Below are positions 21,330-31,186 of a stretch of 64,000 nt of DNA, piece after piece (position 1 is the stretch's first letter; each line of letters opens with the position of its first letter). The notes beneath the pieces were generated by a model. The model saw only the letters and a program-made list of their open reading frames with translations, was not told the DNA's origin and made no database searches. Made by a program: the position numbers and the translations under genes. The DNA lies in NCBI GenBank assembly GCA_030867875.1, contig JAOWCC010000577.1:82255740-82319739 (forward strand), read 5' to 3'. The DNA is from Actinernus sp. WN-2022 (lineage: Eukaryota > Cnidaria > Anthozoa > Actiniaria > Actinernidae).

Positions 21330-23003
21330 ATGTATAGCTTTAATATGACAGAGGCGTGGCAACAGTTCAAGTATCTATTTCCTGAGGCAGTACTTGGTTG
21401 GTTTGAACCCACTTCTGAAAATGTCAATTTTAATGACCGTGGGATGTCCCACCGAGTGTTCACAGATGAAGGTCCTCCTACTAAGACAGGTGGAGGCAAG
21501 ATAATGGGTTGGCTTGGGCGCACAGGCAAGGCGCTTAGCATAGCACTTGGTGACAAAACAGTTTATGAGAGGGTACTATTCGCGCGGAATCATGAAGGGA
21601 GAGAAGAAAATGAAAAGGTCGCAAAACTGAATGCCGATCTATTTGAGAAGTTCAAGAAAAGATACCCACATGCGGATTTTCACCAGTTCTATGCATCCAC
21701 GGATATAGATGGCCCTGGCACATATTCGACGAGTATTTGGTTTCGAGATGGGGATTCTAGCTATGTGGTCTATGATGATGATGTCTCCAAGCTACCTGCT
21801 ACCATTCAAAAACGCATCGACAATGCATTGCAGGGGATGATTGGTGGTTTCCCACATACATTAACACTAGATACGAGTGTGAAATATCCTATTACAGCAG
21901 TCCCAGATACCGAAAAAGCACAAGATATCGATCTCACTAATCTATGGACATACGTCACGCCTACGAAAAAGTTCAAAGCAGGTGTCAGGGACATATTCAA
22001 GGAGACCGTTGTAAAGCATGTGACAGCAAATGAGTCTTATAAATGGTTACATGATCCTGATTTCAGCTATTGGCCTCAACAGTTAAATTTCGCAACGTGG
22101 TGTGCGACTTCTGGATGTGGAGTGTCATTGTTCGACTCTACTTTCGAAACATATCCACCTGTTGTTCAAGGGTTCCTACGATTTCACGTTTATTTCACAA
22201 TACGAAGAATTCTTCATGAACTTGGTGGTACTCATGGAGTTCCTCTACCTAATGACCATGCTTTCAAACAGCTCGATAATCTTTACAGCAAAGCAGCTCT
22301 TGGAAAATTGTGCATCGAATTTGGTATATCTCGAACGCCAGACTTTCAATGGGGCGGAGGTAATAATCACGGATTAGGAGACGTCTACATATACATTCAT
22401 GGAGGACTGGAGAACGCCCAAGAGAAGTATGCACACAACACCTCATACTCTGCGAAGTGGCCTGGCGGTGACTTCAAGTTTCCTGAGGAAAGTCGTTCGG
22501 TCTATGAATTTCCGTTGTCGTACATTAGCAATAACAACGGGAAACAATACAATTGGTTTATGCCACCAATAGGGAAGGGTTTGACAGATGCTGGATTTGG
22601 TAGATTGAATCGATCTGTTGAGGCTTTCGGATATTGTATTCTAGGTGCTCAAAACGATCTTAACGAATCCATCATAGATAGTTTCAATGTCAAAGAAAAA
22701 TTTAAGAGCTTGGTCGAAGGCGCTATTCTCGAAAACGATTTAGTGGTAAGCTATGAAAACTATCTTACAGCTATACTACACACACATAAGAGACTAGATC
22801 TGGCAATAGCTATAGGGGTACGGTTACTACCAAGCAATCTCGAGTACTACCTCAGCAAGAAGGATGGTTATAAAAATCCAATCCCGAACGCCACGAAAGA
22901 TATGGTGTTAGGTGTAAACGATGTTAATGGAGATGTTCGCGAAACCAAATTTCCACCACCAGATATGGAAGGAAAAGAAACAAAAGAAACAATTACCACA
23001 TAG
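21330..23003 (+). CDS. Large conserved Polinton protein, function unassigned
   Basis: 557 residues, fully open, ATG at 21330. No signal peptide or membrane helix is evident. A central aromatic- and Cys-rich stretch (WPQQLNFATWCATSGCGVS, near residues 250-270) and FHVYFTIRRILHELGG look like the conserved core. The C-terminus is charged and low complexity (KETKETITT). It is the longest intact frame in the element. Its position, divergent from the putative penton gene and within the capsid block, suggests a structural or assembly role. The sequence alone does not prove a jelly-roll. A second capsid-type gene is present at 24477-24943, and that one looks more like the double-jelly-roll major capsid protein. 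Confidence 0.6.
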   Translation: MYSFNMTEAWQQFKYLFPEAVLGWFEPTSENVNFNDRGMSHRVFTDEGPPTKTGGGKIMGWLGRTGKALSIALGDKTVYERVLFARNHEGREENEKVAKLNADLFEKFKKRYPHADFHQFYASTDIDGPGTYSTSIWFRDGDSSYVVYDDDVSKLPATIQKRIDNALQGMIGGFPHTLTLDTSVKYPITAVPDTEKAQDIDLTNLWTYVTPTKKFKAGVRDIFKETVVKHVTANESYKWLHDPDFSYWPQQLNFATWCATSGCGVSLFDSTFETYPPVVQGFLRFHVYFTIRRILHELGGTHGVPLPNDHAFKQLDNLYSKAALGKLCIEFGISRTPDFQWGGGNNHGLGDVYIYIHGGLENAQEKYAHNTSYSAKWPGGDFKFPEESRSVYEFPLSYISNNNGKQYNWFMPPIGKGLTDAGFGRLNRSVEAFGYCILGAQNDLNESIIDSFNVKEKFKSLVEGAILENDLVVSYENYLTAILHTHKRLDLAIAIGVRLLPSNLEYYLSKKDGYKNPIPNATKDMVLGVNDVNGDVRETKFPPPDMEGKETKETITT

Positions 23004-23010
23004 CGCAAAG

Positions 23011-23127
23011 TAACAAGTTCCACATAACAAAAAAGTCTCCCATAGTACCTTACCGAATCCACACGAGACCAATCTAGCAGCAGTATCTATTGCCGCAGCT
23101 GGAATTGCATGGGCGTTGTTTCGTTAA
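23011..23127 (+). pseudogene. Remnant of a small membrane peptide gene
   Basis: Just after the 557-residue gene a + strand frame ends NPHETNLAAVSIAAAGIAWALFR followed by TAA 23125-23127. This gives one membrane helix preceded by a polar stretch. No ATG remains in the frame, so the start is lost or the peptide is not made. Its stop overlaps the stop of the minus-strand gene in a GTTAAC palindrome. Confidence 0.4.
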
Positions 23128-23732
23128 CGTCGTTTGTATTGCTCTACTATGAACACCACCATAGCTACGATGAATAGCCAAACGTACTCTGCTAGAGTTC
23201 CCAGAGCCTCACCAGCCATACGAAATATGAAGCTAGCAATTGCCAAGGGCGTATCTAGCCTATAGGCCCGTAGGCCTGGGCCTACACATTTCACAGCCTA
23301 CTTGTCTTATTGCAAGTGAATGTTGGGCTTGAGGAGATGTCGAAATACACAAAACATGACCTGAAAGTGCAGCAGAAGGCATTTGCGAAAGTCTAAATCT
23401 AAACATTTCCCGGGGAGGCATGCTCCCGGACCCCTCAAGAAGCTTACGGAGCGGTTGTTCGGGCCTACAAATTTTAACAACCTGGCTACGCCACTGATTG
23501 CCCCAATCATTCCAGGCAACATCTCTCCCAACTTCTTTCCTGTTGTTTTTAACCACCCACCCACCGTCTTTAATCCTTCTTTTATTTTATCAACACCATG
23601 TGGAGGCTTCGGTAGTGCTTTCGACATCTGGGAAACTATAGCACCAATCACAGCACCAATCGCAGTAACCAGCGCAAGCGCAGTCATTCCATTCTTTCTG
23701 AAAATGGCTTTGACCCGTTCTCGTAGTGACAT
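23124..23732 (-). pseudogene. Polinton two-helix membrane protein, interrupted
   Basis: ATG at 23732 (MSLRERVKAIFRKNG) is followed by a hydrophobic segment (ALALVTAIGAVIGAIVS) and a basic amphipathic linker (KTTGKKLGEMLPGMIG). A 252-bp transposon then interrupts the gene at 23245-23496. On its other side the frame resumes with a segment ending SFIFRMAG and a second membrane helix (WLFIVAMVVFIVEQ), to TAA 23124-23126. Removing the insert and one 6-bp target copy keeps the frame, so the gene was intact before insertion. A basic hairpin-like membrane protein in the capsid block could be an adenovirus-pVI-like or membrane-penetration protein. That is speculation. Confidence 0.65.
23245..23496. 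mobile_element. Small hAT-like MITE (GGCGTAGCCAGG ends)
   Basis: A 252-bp element with ends AAGGGCGTATCTAGCC and GGCTACGCCACTG and a repeated ATTGCC on both sides (23239-23244, 23497-23502). The duplication may be 8 bp with mismatches, as expected for hAT. It splits the membrane-protein gene at 23124-23732. Confidence 0.75.
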
Positions 23733-23828
23733 GCGTTCTAGTATGGCTTCTTCTTGACGTGCAAGGAATTATATTGCCTTACGAATGAGTATTCTCTCTT
23801 TCTTAGCTGCTTCCTTCTGAGCCTCGGT

Positions 23829-24446
23829 TTACTCTGGGTCTTGAAGTATGTTTTCTTCTAGTTTGAGATGCTCAATAGCCTTTTCTTTGGCTAGGACGAC
23901 TTCCTGTGCTGCCTCTTCATTCGTAGGACCTAGAACGTATTTGAGATCATCCCCCATCTTCTTATATAGCGTACACTTCAAGGTGGTCAGAGGTATAGGT
24001 TTCTCTTCGCTTCCTAACGCGTGAATGTAGATTCTGCCCCTTTTATTGTCAGCATCCCATATGGTTGCTATCTCAAGTTCTCCCCGAATCCCCATATCCT
24101 CATAGCGTTCCCAGACGGCATCGAACAGCATTTGTTTTGCATCGTCTGATAAGCCTGGTTTGAAAATTATATTTCTACTGGTAAAGCTAGGAACGTTACT
24201 TTCGACTTTCGGAGCGGTGAGTGACTCGATGTAATCATCCATAGAAAACGAGGTTTCCTGATACTTTGGTCGAGCGCCTTCTTTAGTAAAGTTGCGTCTG
24301 GTTTCCATGGGGATAATTTCGCCTGATGCCGTAGTGTCGTCTGAAAATGTTGCATTCCATTCCTCTTGGTCGACCTCGTAATCTTCACCTCCTTCGGCTT
24401 CCCCAGTTCTTTCCTCGGGTCTCACATCAACATCCATATTAAACAT
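23829..24446 (-). CDS. Acidic Polinton protein of unknown function
   Basis: About 205 residues, started at ATG 24446 (a second ATG three codons on, 24437, is equally possible); TAA at 23829. The N-terminal third is strongly acidic and disordered (EAEGGEDYEVDQEEWNATF). The C-terminal half looks folded (KQMLFDAVWERYEDMG; GRIYIHALG) and ends in a charged helix. No known motif was found. It is divergent from the capsid-type remnant that starts about 30-60 bases away. The position suggests a virion or assembly factor (inference). Confidence 0.55.
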   Translation of the reverse strand: MFNMDVDVRPEERTGEAEGGEDYEVDQEEWNATFSDDTTASGEIIPMETRRNFTKEGARPKYQETSFSMDDYIESLTAPKVESNVPSFTSRNIIFKPGLSDDAKQMLFDAVWERYEDMGIRGELEIATIWDADNKRGRIYIHALGSEEKPIPLTTLKCTLYKKMGDDLKYVLGPTNEEAAQEVVLAKEKAIEHLKLEENILQDPE

Positions 24447-24476
24447 TACTACATATCTTGGTATATTCAAAGTATC

Positions 24477-24943
24477 GTCGAAGTTATTTCACACACAAGC
24501 ACGAAGAGAACCTCGAGCACTCAAAGCTCAACGAACTCTATATAGGAAAACTTTCACTCCGTCATCTGCTAATCCAGGCGAGACGCTCTATGTGGAAGTA
24601 CCAACGCTAGGAGAAAACATCGTATTAGTACCTGGTAGCTTAGCACTATTGGTTACCACCAGATTTCTGGGAGGCCGCAAAACGATGGTTTGCCACATCC
24701 GATACTTCTATGACCCCCACAAAGTTTTACAACAACAGATTCGCCATTCTAGTCGATTGCCGCACAGCAAAAGATTCCGCTGTTCATGGTGATGGTATGG
24801 CGCAAACGGGTGGTGGAAAAGATATCGACATTCGTATACATAGGCCCGCAAACGGTAGTGGAAACGTAAACATGCACATCTACGTCCTTGCAGATGCTCA
24901 GCTCACGATATTGAACGTAGCACTACAGAATATAACATACTGA
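24477..24943 (+). pseudogene. Major capsid protein remnant with a large internal deletion
   Basis: Two conserved pieces remain. An N-terminal piece in frame 1 contains ALKAQRTLYRKTF and LYVEVPTL...IVLVPGSLAL, with strand-like hydrophobic spacing. A C-terminal piece in frame 2 contains FYNNRFAILVDCRT and NVNMHIYVLADAQLTILN, ending TGA 24941-24943. Together they give about 150 residues, whereas double-jelly-roll capsid proteins of Polintons are usually 450-650. The middle is therefore missing, with a frame change at the junction near 24680-24710. The start codon was not found. The TGA overlaps the ATPase ATG (TGATG). Assignment rests on position directly before the packaging ATPase and on recollection of the family, so it is moderate. 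Confidence 0.55.
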
Positions 24944-25566
24944 TGGATGCCTTGGTAGAACACATCCCATTCAACACACTCATAGTAGGACCCACAAACT
25001 GTGGAAAGACTGCATTTCTCATAGAGCAGCTTCGTGGACCATTTCGTGGTAAGTTCGACTACATAGTATTAATTTGCCCCACGTATGCCCACAACAAAAC
25101 ATATCGTGGATTTGCCAATCTAGATCCACACTTCTATGTCGTATCACCACCACAGGATGCTATCAACGCCGCATTGAATCTTTGTGCCACCATTTGGGCA
25201 GGTACCAATACGCTATTGATACTTGATGATTGTGCTGCCTCGAAAGATGTAAAAAGAAGAACTGACAAGCTCGTAGATCTGGCATTCTCTGCTCGACATA
25301 TAGGACTCTCTATTTGGGTGCTATCCCAACAATTAACAAGCATATGCAAACCTTTCCGCGAAAACGTCGCGGTGGTAGTTGCCTTTCATACTGCGTCGGC
25401 TATAGATGGTAAAAGGATATTTGAAGATTACGGAGGTTCACAAGAAGATAGTGAGTTACGATCGGTGCTTCGATCCCACAAATTTGCTCGCATATGTTTC
25501 TGTTTACGACATCCTTTTGCAGTTGTGTTAGAGATACCCGCACCTATAACATATTACCATGGATGA
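24943..25566 (+). CDS. A32/FtsK-type genome-packaging ATPase
   Basis: 207 residues, intact. Walker A is GPTNCGKTAF at residues 16-25 and Walker B is LLILDDC at 91-97, with the two acidic residues of the FtsK/HerA superfamily. A QQL motif lies at about 128-130 (VLSQQLTSIC), as in the sensor region of the A32 family. Family members pump viral DNA into preformed capsids using ATP. The size matches Polinton ATPases (about 200-250). It starts inside the stop of the upstream capsid remnant (TGATG), and its own end overlaps the next gene by 8 bases, so the block is tightly packed. No break is visible. Confidence 0.92.
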   Translation: MDALVEHIPFNTLIVGPTNCGKTAFLIEQLRGPFRGKFDYIVLICPTYAHNKTYRGFANLDPHFYVVSPPQDAINAALNLCATIWAGTNTLLILDDCAASKDVKRRTDKLVDLAFSARHIGLSIWVLSQQLTSICKPFRENVAVVVAFHTASAIDGKRIFEDYGGSQEDSELRSVLRSHKFARICFCLRHPFAVVLEIPAPITYYHG

Positions 25567-26107
25567 TAAAGAAATACTCGAGCTACTTGGCGAGGATGTA
25601 ACAGGCCCACCACCAAAGACAGAGGATGTCGTAACAGGTAATCGTGAAGCACTTTCCATTTTGGCTGCAACGGGTACAACGAAGGATTACCTAGGTAAAA
25701 CTTTCTCTATAGGAGATATTGCTAGACTATCTGAAAAACAAGTAGATAGATTATATAGAAGGTATCAGGCCGTTCTAGGTAAGCAAATAACAGAAAGCTT
25801 AGTCAATGGTGTGATGCGTCTAGCTACTCGCTTAGTTGCTTACCTAGTACCAATAGATTCTCAAGAAGATCTGATCAAAGACCTACAAGAAGACCACCTA
25901 GTACGCAACGAGATAAGTGCTGCGACTGGTCTGTTATCACTTAAAGCAGGTCGCTTCGTAGCACTAGCTAGCGTCTTGTTCCATGTATCTGGTCACATAG
26001 TCATTCCTGGTACACCTATTGAACCTTCACACATACCTACTATATCGAAACAAGATGGAGGAACAGATGGATCGGATAACTGCAGATCCCCCAAAGACTG
26101 TACCTAA
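25559..26107 (+). CDS. Conserved Polinton protein after the ATPase
   Basis: 182 residues from ATG 25559, overlapping the ATPase end. It has an acidic N-terminus, then DIARLSEKQVDRLYRRYQAVLG and helical hydrophobic segments (LATRLVAYLVPID). No catalytic motif or clear membrane helix was seen. I recall similar proteins with an E/Q-x-x-RLY-x-RY core in cnidarian Polintons; the role is unknown. The C-terminus (GGTDGSDNCRSPKDCT) overlaps the next gene by about 50 bases and may be altered relative to the family. Confidence 0.6.
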   Translation: MDDKEILELLGEDVTGPPPKTEDVVTGNREALSILAATGTTKDYLGKTFSIGDIARLSEKQVDRLYRRYQAVLGKQITESLVNGVMRLATRLVAYLVPIDSQEDLIKDLQEDHLVRNEISAATGLLSLKAGRFVALASVLFHVSGHIVIPGTPIEPSHIPTISKQDGGTDGSDNCRSPKDCT

Positions 26108-26419
26108 GAAAAAAGAAAAAGATCCAAAGTGCGTTGCTGCTGGAAAAAAGGATATGAGAGCAAACTTGCTAGAGAGGTCCAAAAGAGAGAGATGGCGCGT
26201 GAAAGTGACTTATCTAAAGAAATCGATGTGGACGAAAGCTGGTCAAAAACCATATCTACCAATACTACTACTATAGCGGCCATTGGCGTAGGCGCTTCGT
26301 TAGTGGGGGCGTACTATCAATACAAAAGATACAGAGATGACACTCCTAAGAACATTAGGACGATACGACCCGCGAGTCCAGTAGGGCCTACTAAGGTAAC
26401 ATTGCCAGATATGGAGTAA
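26055..26419 (+). pseudogene. Basic single-pass membrane protein, frameshifted
   Basis: ATG 26055 opens MEEQMDRITADPP, then a lysine-rich stretch and VAAGKK. The frame then changes at the A6 run near 26142-26147, and the continuing frame reads LAREVQKREMARESD. This is followed by a membrane helix (TTTIAAIGVGASLVGAYY) and a basic cytoplasmic-like tail to TAA 26417-26419. A one-base indel in a homopolymer explains the break. It could be a sequencing error, but other genes of the element are also damaged. The function is unknown; the layout (basic helix plus membrane anchor) recurs in this block. Confidence 0.6.
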
Positions 26420-26455
26420 CATTTAAAGACTAGAGACTATACGATATATGTTAGA

Positions 26456-26677
26456 ATGGTAGAGAATAAGTTGATGAAAGCGGCGTCTGATGCTGCCATT
26501 ATAACGGGACTTGCTACAGGCATTGGGTGGGTCGCAAAAAAGGTGACCCAGGAATCTATGCTTAGCGATCCTTCTTCTTCTATCATAGATTACGTGAAGT
26601 GGACTGCTGTGTTGGCTGGTAGTATAGCTGCCAAGCAATACCTCGAGGACCAAAAGTACATACCAAAGGATTTGTAG
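26456..26677 (+). CDS. Small Polinton membrane protein
   Basis: 73 residues from ATG 26456, preceded by TATACGATATATG. A hydrophobic segment (AAIITGLATGIGWVAKK) and a second one (WTAVLAGSIAAKQYL) suggest two short membrane helices, ending in DQKYIPKDL. The frame is intact. It is followed 5 bases later by the next ATG (26683). Function unknown. Confidence 0.6.
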   Translation: MVENKLMKAASDAAIITGLATGIGWVAKKVTQESMLSDPSSSIIDYVKWTAVLAGSIAAKQYLEDQKYIPKDL

Positions 26678-26682
26678 TAAGT

Positions 26683-27100
26683 ATGGTAACATTGGCAGCG
26701 GTTGGAATGACTATTTTCGGAGCTGTTTTGAATGCAACGGCATTCACCGGTGGTGGTATACTAGCTAGATTGTTTGGAAAGGATGATATTTATATAGAAC
26801 GAAAAAAAACACGATGAGGCCCTTGAGAAATACACAGCTGAAAAGATAGCCTATGACAAGGAGCGTCAAAGAGTATACGACTACGCTCGAGAACAGGGAG
26901 GTCTGGAGCGTGCTGCTTACGACAACCAAACCGACACCGACAAAGCTTTCGTGCGATCCGATAAGTTACGCCAGAAATTGAAACGACCTCACCTATCTGA
27001 CTACTATCGGCCTTCGAGTGAACAGAAGACGGGCGAGTTGATCTATGTCGGTGGTGGAATGCTAGTTGCTGGCTATGCTGCTAGTCGCTTGGCTTTTTAA
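26683..27100 (+). pseudogene. Polinton protein with terminal membrane helices, frameshifted
   Basis: ATG 26683 gives a hydrophobic N-terminus (MVTLAAVGMTIFGAVLNATA). At an A8 run (26802-26809) the frame is lost. The following frame has HDEALEKYTAEKIAYDKERQ, a long charged coiled-coil, then LSDYYRPSSEQKTGELIYVG and a C-terminal hydrophobic segment (GGGMLVAGYAASRLAF), with TAA 27098-27100. One inserted or two missing bases account for the break. The protein would anchor at both ends with a coiled-coil between. Function unknown. Confidence 0.6.
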
Positions 27101-27151
27101 AAACGAACTTTGTTCTGCTTGTTGAAGTTTTGGCGTTATAGTGTAGATACA

Positions 27152-28195
27152 ATGGATGATCGCTTTGCGAATATCTTCTATGGTCCCAAGGGATACTGGA
27201 AAGGTCACGCTGCTGTGGGTAAGCTAGCGTTGGCAGCAAAGGTACCAGAAGATGCAGCTAAGAGTTGGTTAGAGAAACAAGCACTATGGCAGATATACCT
27301 ACCACCGCCACGACATATACCACGACCACATTGGACTGTATCGAAACCAAATGAGGTTCACCAAGCTGATTTGATATTTCTACCTCACGATCGACCTTGC
27401 CGTGGAAGGAAACTATACAAGTATGCTTTAGTGGTAATCGACGTAGCTTCTCGATATAAAGAGGCTGAGCCTTTGGCTTCGAAAGATAGTGGTGAAGTTT
27501 CTGATGCCTTTGAACGAATCTACAAGCGTAGTCCACTAGAATGGCCTAAAACCTTGCAAGTCGATCCTGGTAGAGAATTCATGGGACGTATGTCTGAAGC
27601 CTTAGAACTACGTGGTACGAAAGTCCAACGAGGTGAGGCTGGCAATCACAGAGCACAAAGCTTTGTCGAACGAGCAAATAGAACACTAGCTGAGAGATTG
27701 TTTGGATATCAATATGCACAGGAAATGGTACTCACTTCAGAAGGATCAGATGCACGTAGTAGAGAATGGGTGTTGCGCCTTCCAGAGGTTATCAAGGCCA
27801 TGAATAATGAGGTGACTCGGCTAACAGGAAAGAACCCCTCGAATTCTGTTGTGTCACAGCAGGTGAACATAAAAACTCCTACATATTCGCGGACTGTCGG
27901 ATTGGAAGAAAAGCGCACACCACTCGACGTTCTAGTTAGATATCTTTATGCACCTGGAGAGTTGGAAGGTGGAGCATAACGAGCAACTGATCCTGTGTGG
28001 AGTTTACAGACATACGTCGTTTCACGTAGTGCGATATCTTCAAACCAACCAGTTCTGTACTATTTGGAAAAGGGTGCGCCCAAGCGTGAATTTGTGCGTG
28101 AAGAGCTACAAGTCGTACCACCAAATACTGAACTACCTCCAAAGGGAATTCTGTTCGTACCCAACCGATCTAAGATAGCAGCAGCTCGCAAATGA
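27152..28195 (+). pseudogene. Polinton retroviral-like integrase with premature stop
   Basis: From ATG 27152, with TATAGTGTAGATACA just before. A helical N-terminal region (about 1-50) precedes an rve-type catalytic core with D73 (HQADLI), D138 (VDPGREF) and E173 (FVERAN), a canonical DD(35)E arrangement. The enzyme joins element ends to host DNA, here giving a 5-bp target duplication. TAA at 27977-27979 stops the frame at residue 275. The same frame stays open and conserved-looking for 72 more codons (KREFVREELQVVPP...) to TGA 28193-28195, so the TAA is most likely a nonsense mutation. The tail may be the target-binding domain. The 3' end overlaps the convergent polymerase gene by 26 bases. 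Confidence 0.88.
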
Positions 28196-31186
28196 AATCA
28201 TCTAAGTTTTCCGTAACAAAGTTTTCCTTGGTGTTTTTGTGTCCATAGACTAGTGTATCGATTCCGTTTGCTGAAATCCAGCGCTTACTATCGAATGGTG
28301 ATAGAGATACTTTGTTCATGTGCATACCATACATCCTGTGACCTTCACTTCGAAGCATATGCATTCCATGGCGGAATACTTTCTTATCTAGTAAGTACTC
28401 TTTGTATTGTTCATGACGAATACGATGTTTCACAACTGCCTTCTTGGTGCCTTTAGCTTTCCTAATCTCCCCACCACCTACTTTCAAGATCGAGTATAGC
28501 TTCGATCGTAGTCCAACGTATTCGACAATGGGAATACCTCCACATTCGTCTTTCATTTTACCGAGGACTTTCTTGTTGGATACGTCGTATGATGGGTGGT
28601 CTTTGCTGTAGTTGCTCGTATCATAGAGATATTTATTGGTGTCCATGTCTGCATAGATGTCTTCAGTTTCGATGTGTAGTAAGAGACTGTCTGTGTCGGT
28701 GTATAGTAGATTACAGCGTTGTCCATACTGCTTCTTGAGCTTGTTGTAGTAGAAGTCATACATCAAATGTTTTGAGAGATCTAGAATTGACATTCCAACA
28801 TATACTGGGCGGTTCAGTAGTAGCTTACTTTTGTAGTTGTGTACGGCGGCTAGATCGTTGTCAAAGATCGTTGAGCGAGCATAGCTAGGTTTATTCAAGA
28901 GACGTTGTAGTCTGATTCCTTCTGAGGAGCGAACTAGTTTGATATCTACACGCTTACGTAGATTCTCCATTGTTTTGCCAAATACACTATTGTTCATTAA
29001 TTTGTAGAGGTCCTGCTCGAAGGTACTCTTCGCTTGTTTTCGTAGCTCTGTATTCATTCGTATGTATGGCTCCATCCATGGGATTGATCGAATCGTAGTG
29101 CTCTGTGGATCTTTTCAAACGCATACCAAGAGATAGATACAGTTGTAGGTTGCGGTAGTGGAGCACATATCGTTCTTTGTTATATAGGTTAGGTACAAGT
29201 TTTTCCACTTTCAAAGATCCGTTGCCTTCGTATAGTTCCTCAAATAGATCGGTTTGATACTTTGAGAACCAAGTACGATCCACTTGCATTCTCTCGGGAG
29301 CTAGCGGATAGCTGTTGTGCGCGTCGTGAAGTTCTCTAGGATATTCAAGATCAACTTCGAGAATGTAACCTTTATCAGAATTGTCTGCAAAGGTTGGTGA
29401 TTTGTTCTTCTGTTGGTGTGCACCACTCAAATCCTCCCGTTGGTAGATATTGACTCATAGCCCAGCCGTATAGGTTGTTGGCGTCAAGATATAGTATGTG
29501 ACTATTTGGCTTCTTGTGGTCGAAATCGGGTACGTTTGGGTTATTTGCTTTGGCAGAACGCTGAGATACCATAGCTATCCCACCACGTAGACCTTTCTCA
29601 ATGAATAGATGCATGTCATAGTCGGTTAATAGTTCAAGCTCCACGCCAGTCTTCTTCAACAATGCATCCCACGATAGACCAGGGCTAGTATAGTAGTGAG
29701 CCGGGTCCAAGCCATAGTTTTGCATACATGTCGTGCGAAAGGTCTCGAACACATCTGCTAGAAGAAGTACATCGGTTCGTAGGTAAAGGTCGTGGTAGTC
29801 TCCCAACGTCTCGCAGCCGAATACCTTCCAAACTTCTAGTGCGTGTTCATAGTCTTCGTGGGATATGCCCTCTAGGTATAGCTTATTATAGAATGCTTCT
29901 TTTCGTGGAAGAGAAGTCTCCGTAAATCTATTCCAAGAGTCCATGTACTCATATGGGTAGACGCCCTTGCGCCCAAGAAGGTGTGCATGCAGGGGCGTAT
30001 GTGTAACGGTTATTGGGAGGCGAGACGGGTCGAGTTGCTTTATGCTCATTTCTCCACACTTTGGGCAAGTCCCAACTAGCTTCCAGTCCTCGTTAATGAT
30101 AACCACCTCAAATTCATTACATCGTTTACATTTGTTTGCGGCTGCATCTATAGTATTACAAACTAATTTGTCGAGAGAGGATAGTAGGAATTGTGCGCTA
30201 TCGATGAACCGTAGGTTGCCAAGTGAGTATGAAATATATTTCTCCATATTGTTTGGAATGCAGGAGATATAACCCTCTGTCTTGGAGATGGATTGCATCA
30301 ATAGGTGAGAATCATATCCACGCAAGTTGTGGAATACAACTGGAATGGTAGGTGAGATACGCAATTTGAGGTTACAGACTCTATGTGCGGCACCTCGAAA
30401 CTCGCCTGTGATGTGGCAATGGTCGCGTACTCTATCTATGCCAACCAAAGGCTTCTGGCAGGTATGACAAATCCTCGTTTGATTGAAAGCCCTCTGGTCT
30501 TTCTGAGACATACATAGCGGCTTGGCCTTTTGGTCTTTGATCTTCGCCTCTTCCTCTTGTATACATCGTAGAAAGCGTTCGATCGTATCCCTACCTCTAT
30601 ATAGTACAGGTGGTTCGCTATGACCATCAGAACGTACAACAATGTAGGCAAATCCACAGGGAATATGTTCTTCTGTTTTAAGTGCGTTGCTCTTTTTAGG
30701 GTCTTGGGCAGGTCCTTCGATCTTAGTAGTTAAAGCCTCAAAGTCGGCATAGATAACATAGGGAACTTTTAACTGTTTGTGGATGTTCTGAAAGGATACT
30801 ATGTTGTTCTCATTGGTAGGCATTTCAATGCGAATGGCTCGGTCATCAATGCCGTTAAACTCTGGGGTGTGCTTTTCGAGGAGGGTATTGGTAGTGTATC
30901 CATGTAGACATCGCTCGCAGAAGTGCTGTCTATGGTCGTGCTTTGTCTGAACAAATAGGAGACGATTGAAATCCTTGATCCAACAGTAGTGTTGTAAACC
31001 GCTATCTGGGTGTTCTATAAGCAAGAAGTTGACTCGCTTTGAAAAGGTCTCCTTCGAGATGTGATGTACGATCAAGCACTTTTCCTTTGGATCCCAACCA
31101 TATACATTGATAGAGATATTGTTTTGCTTCTCTACGCGTTTTATTTGTGATATTGGCGTGGGTGCATCCACCCCATCAAAGTTAAA

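Noticed and set aside
24592..24792. 66-residue frame read as an independent small gene
   Set aside because: It begins at a GTG inside the capsid-type N-terminal piece and runs out of frame past the deletion junction.
29728..30272. Open frames on the + strand opposite the polymerase gene
   Set aside because: They overlap a conserved polymerase domain on the other strand and show no motif; shadows of the real gene.
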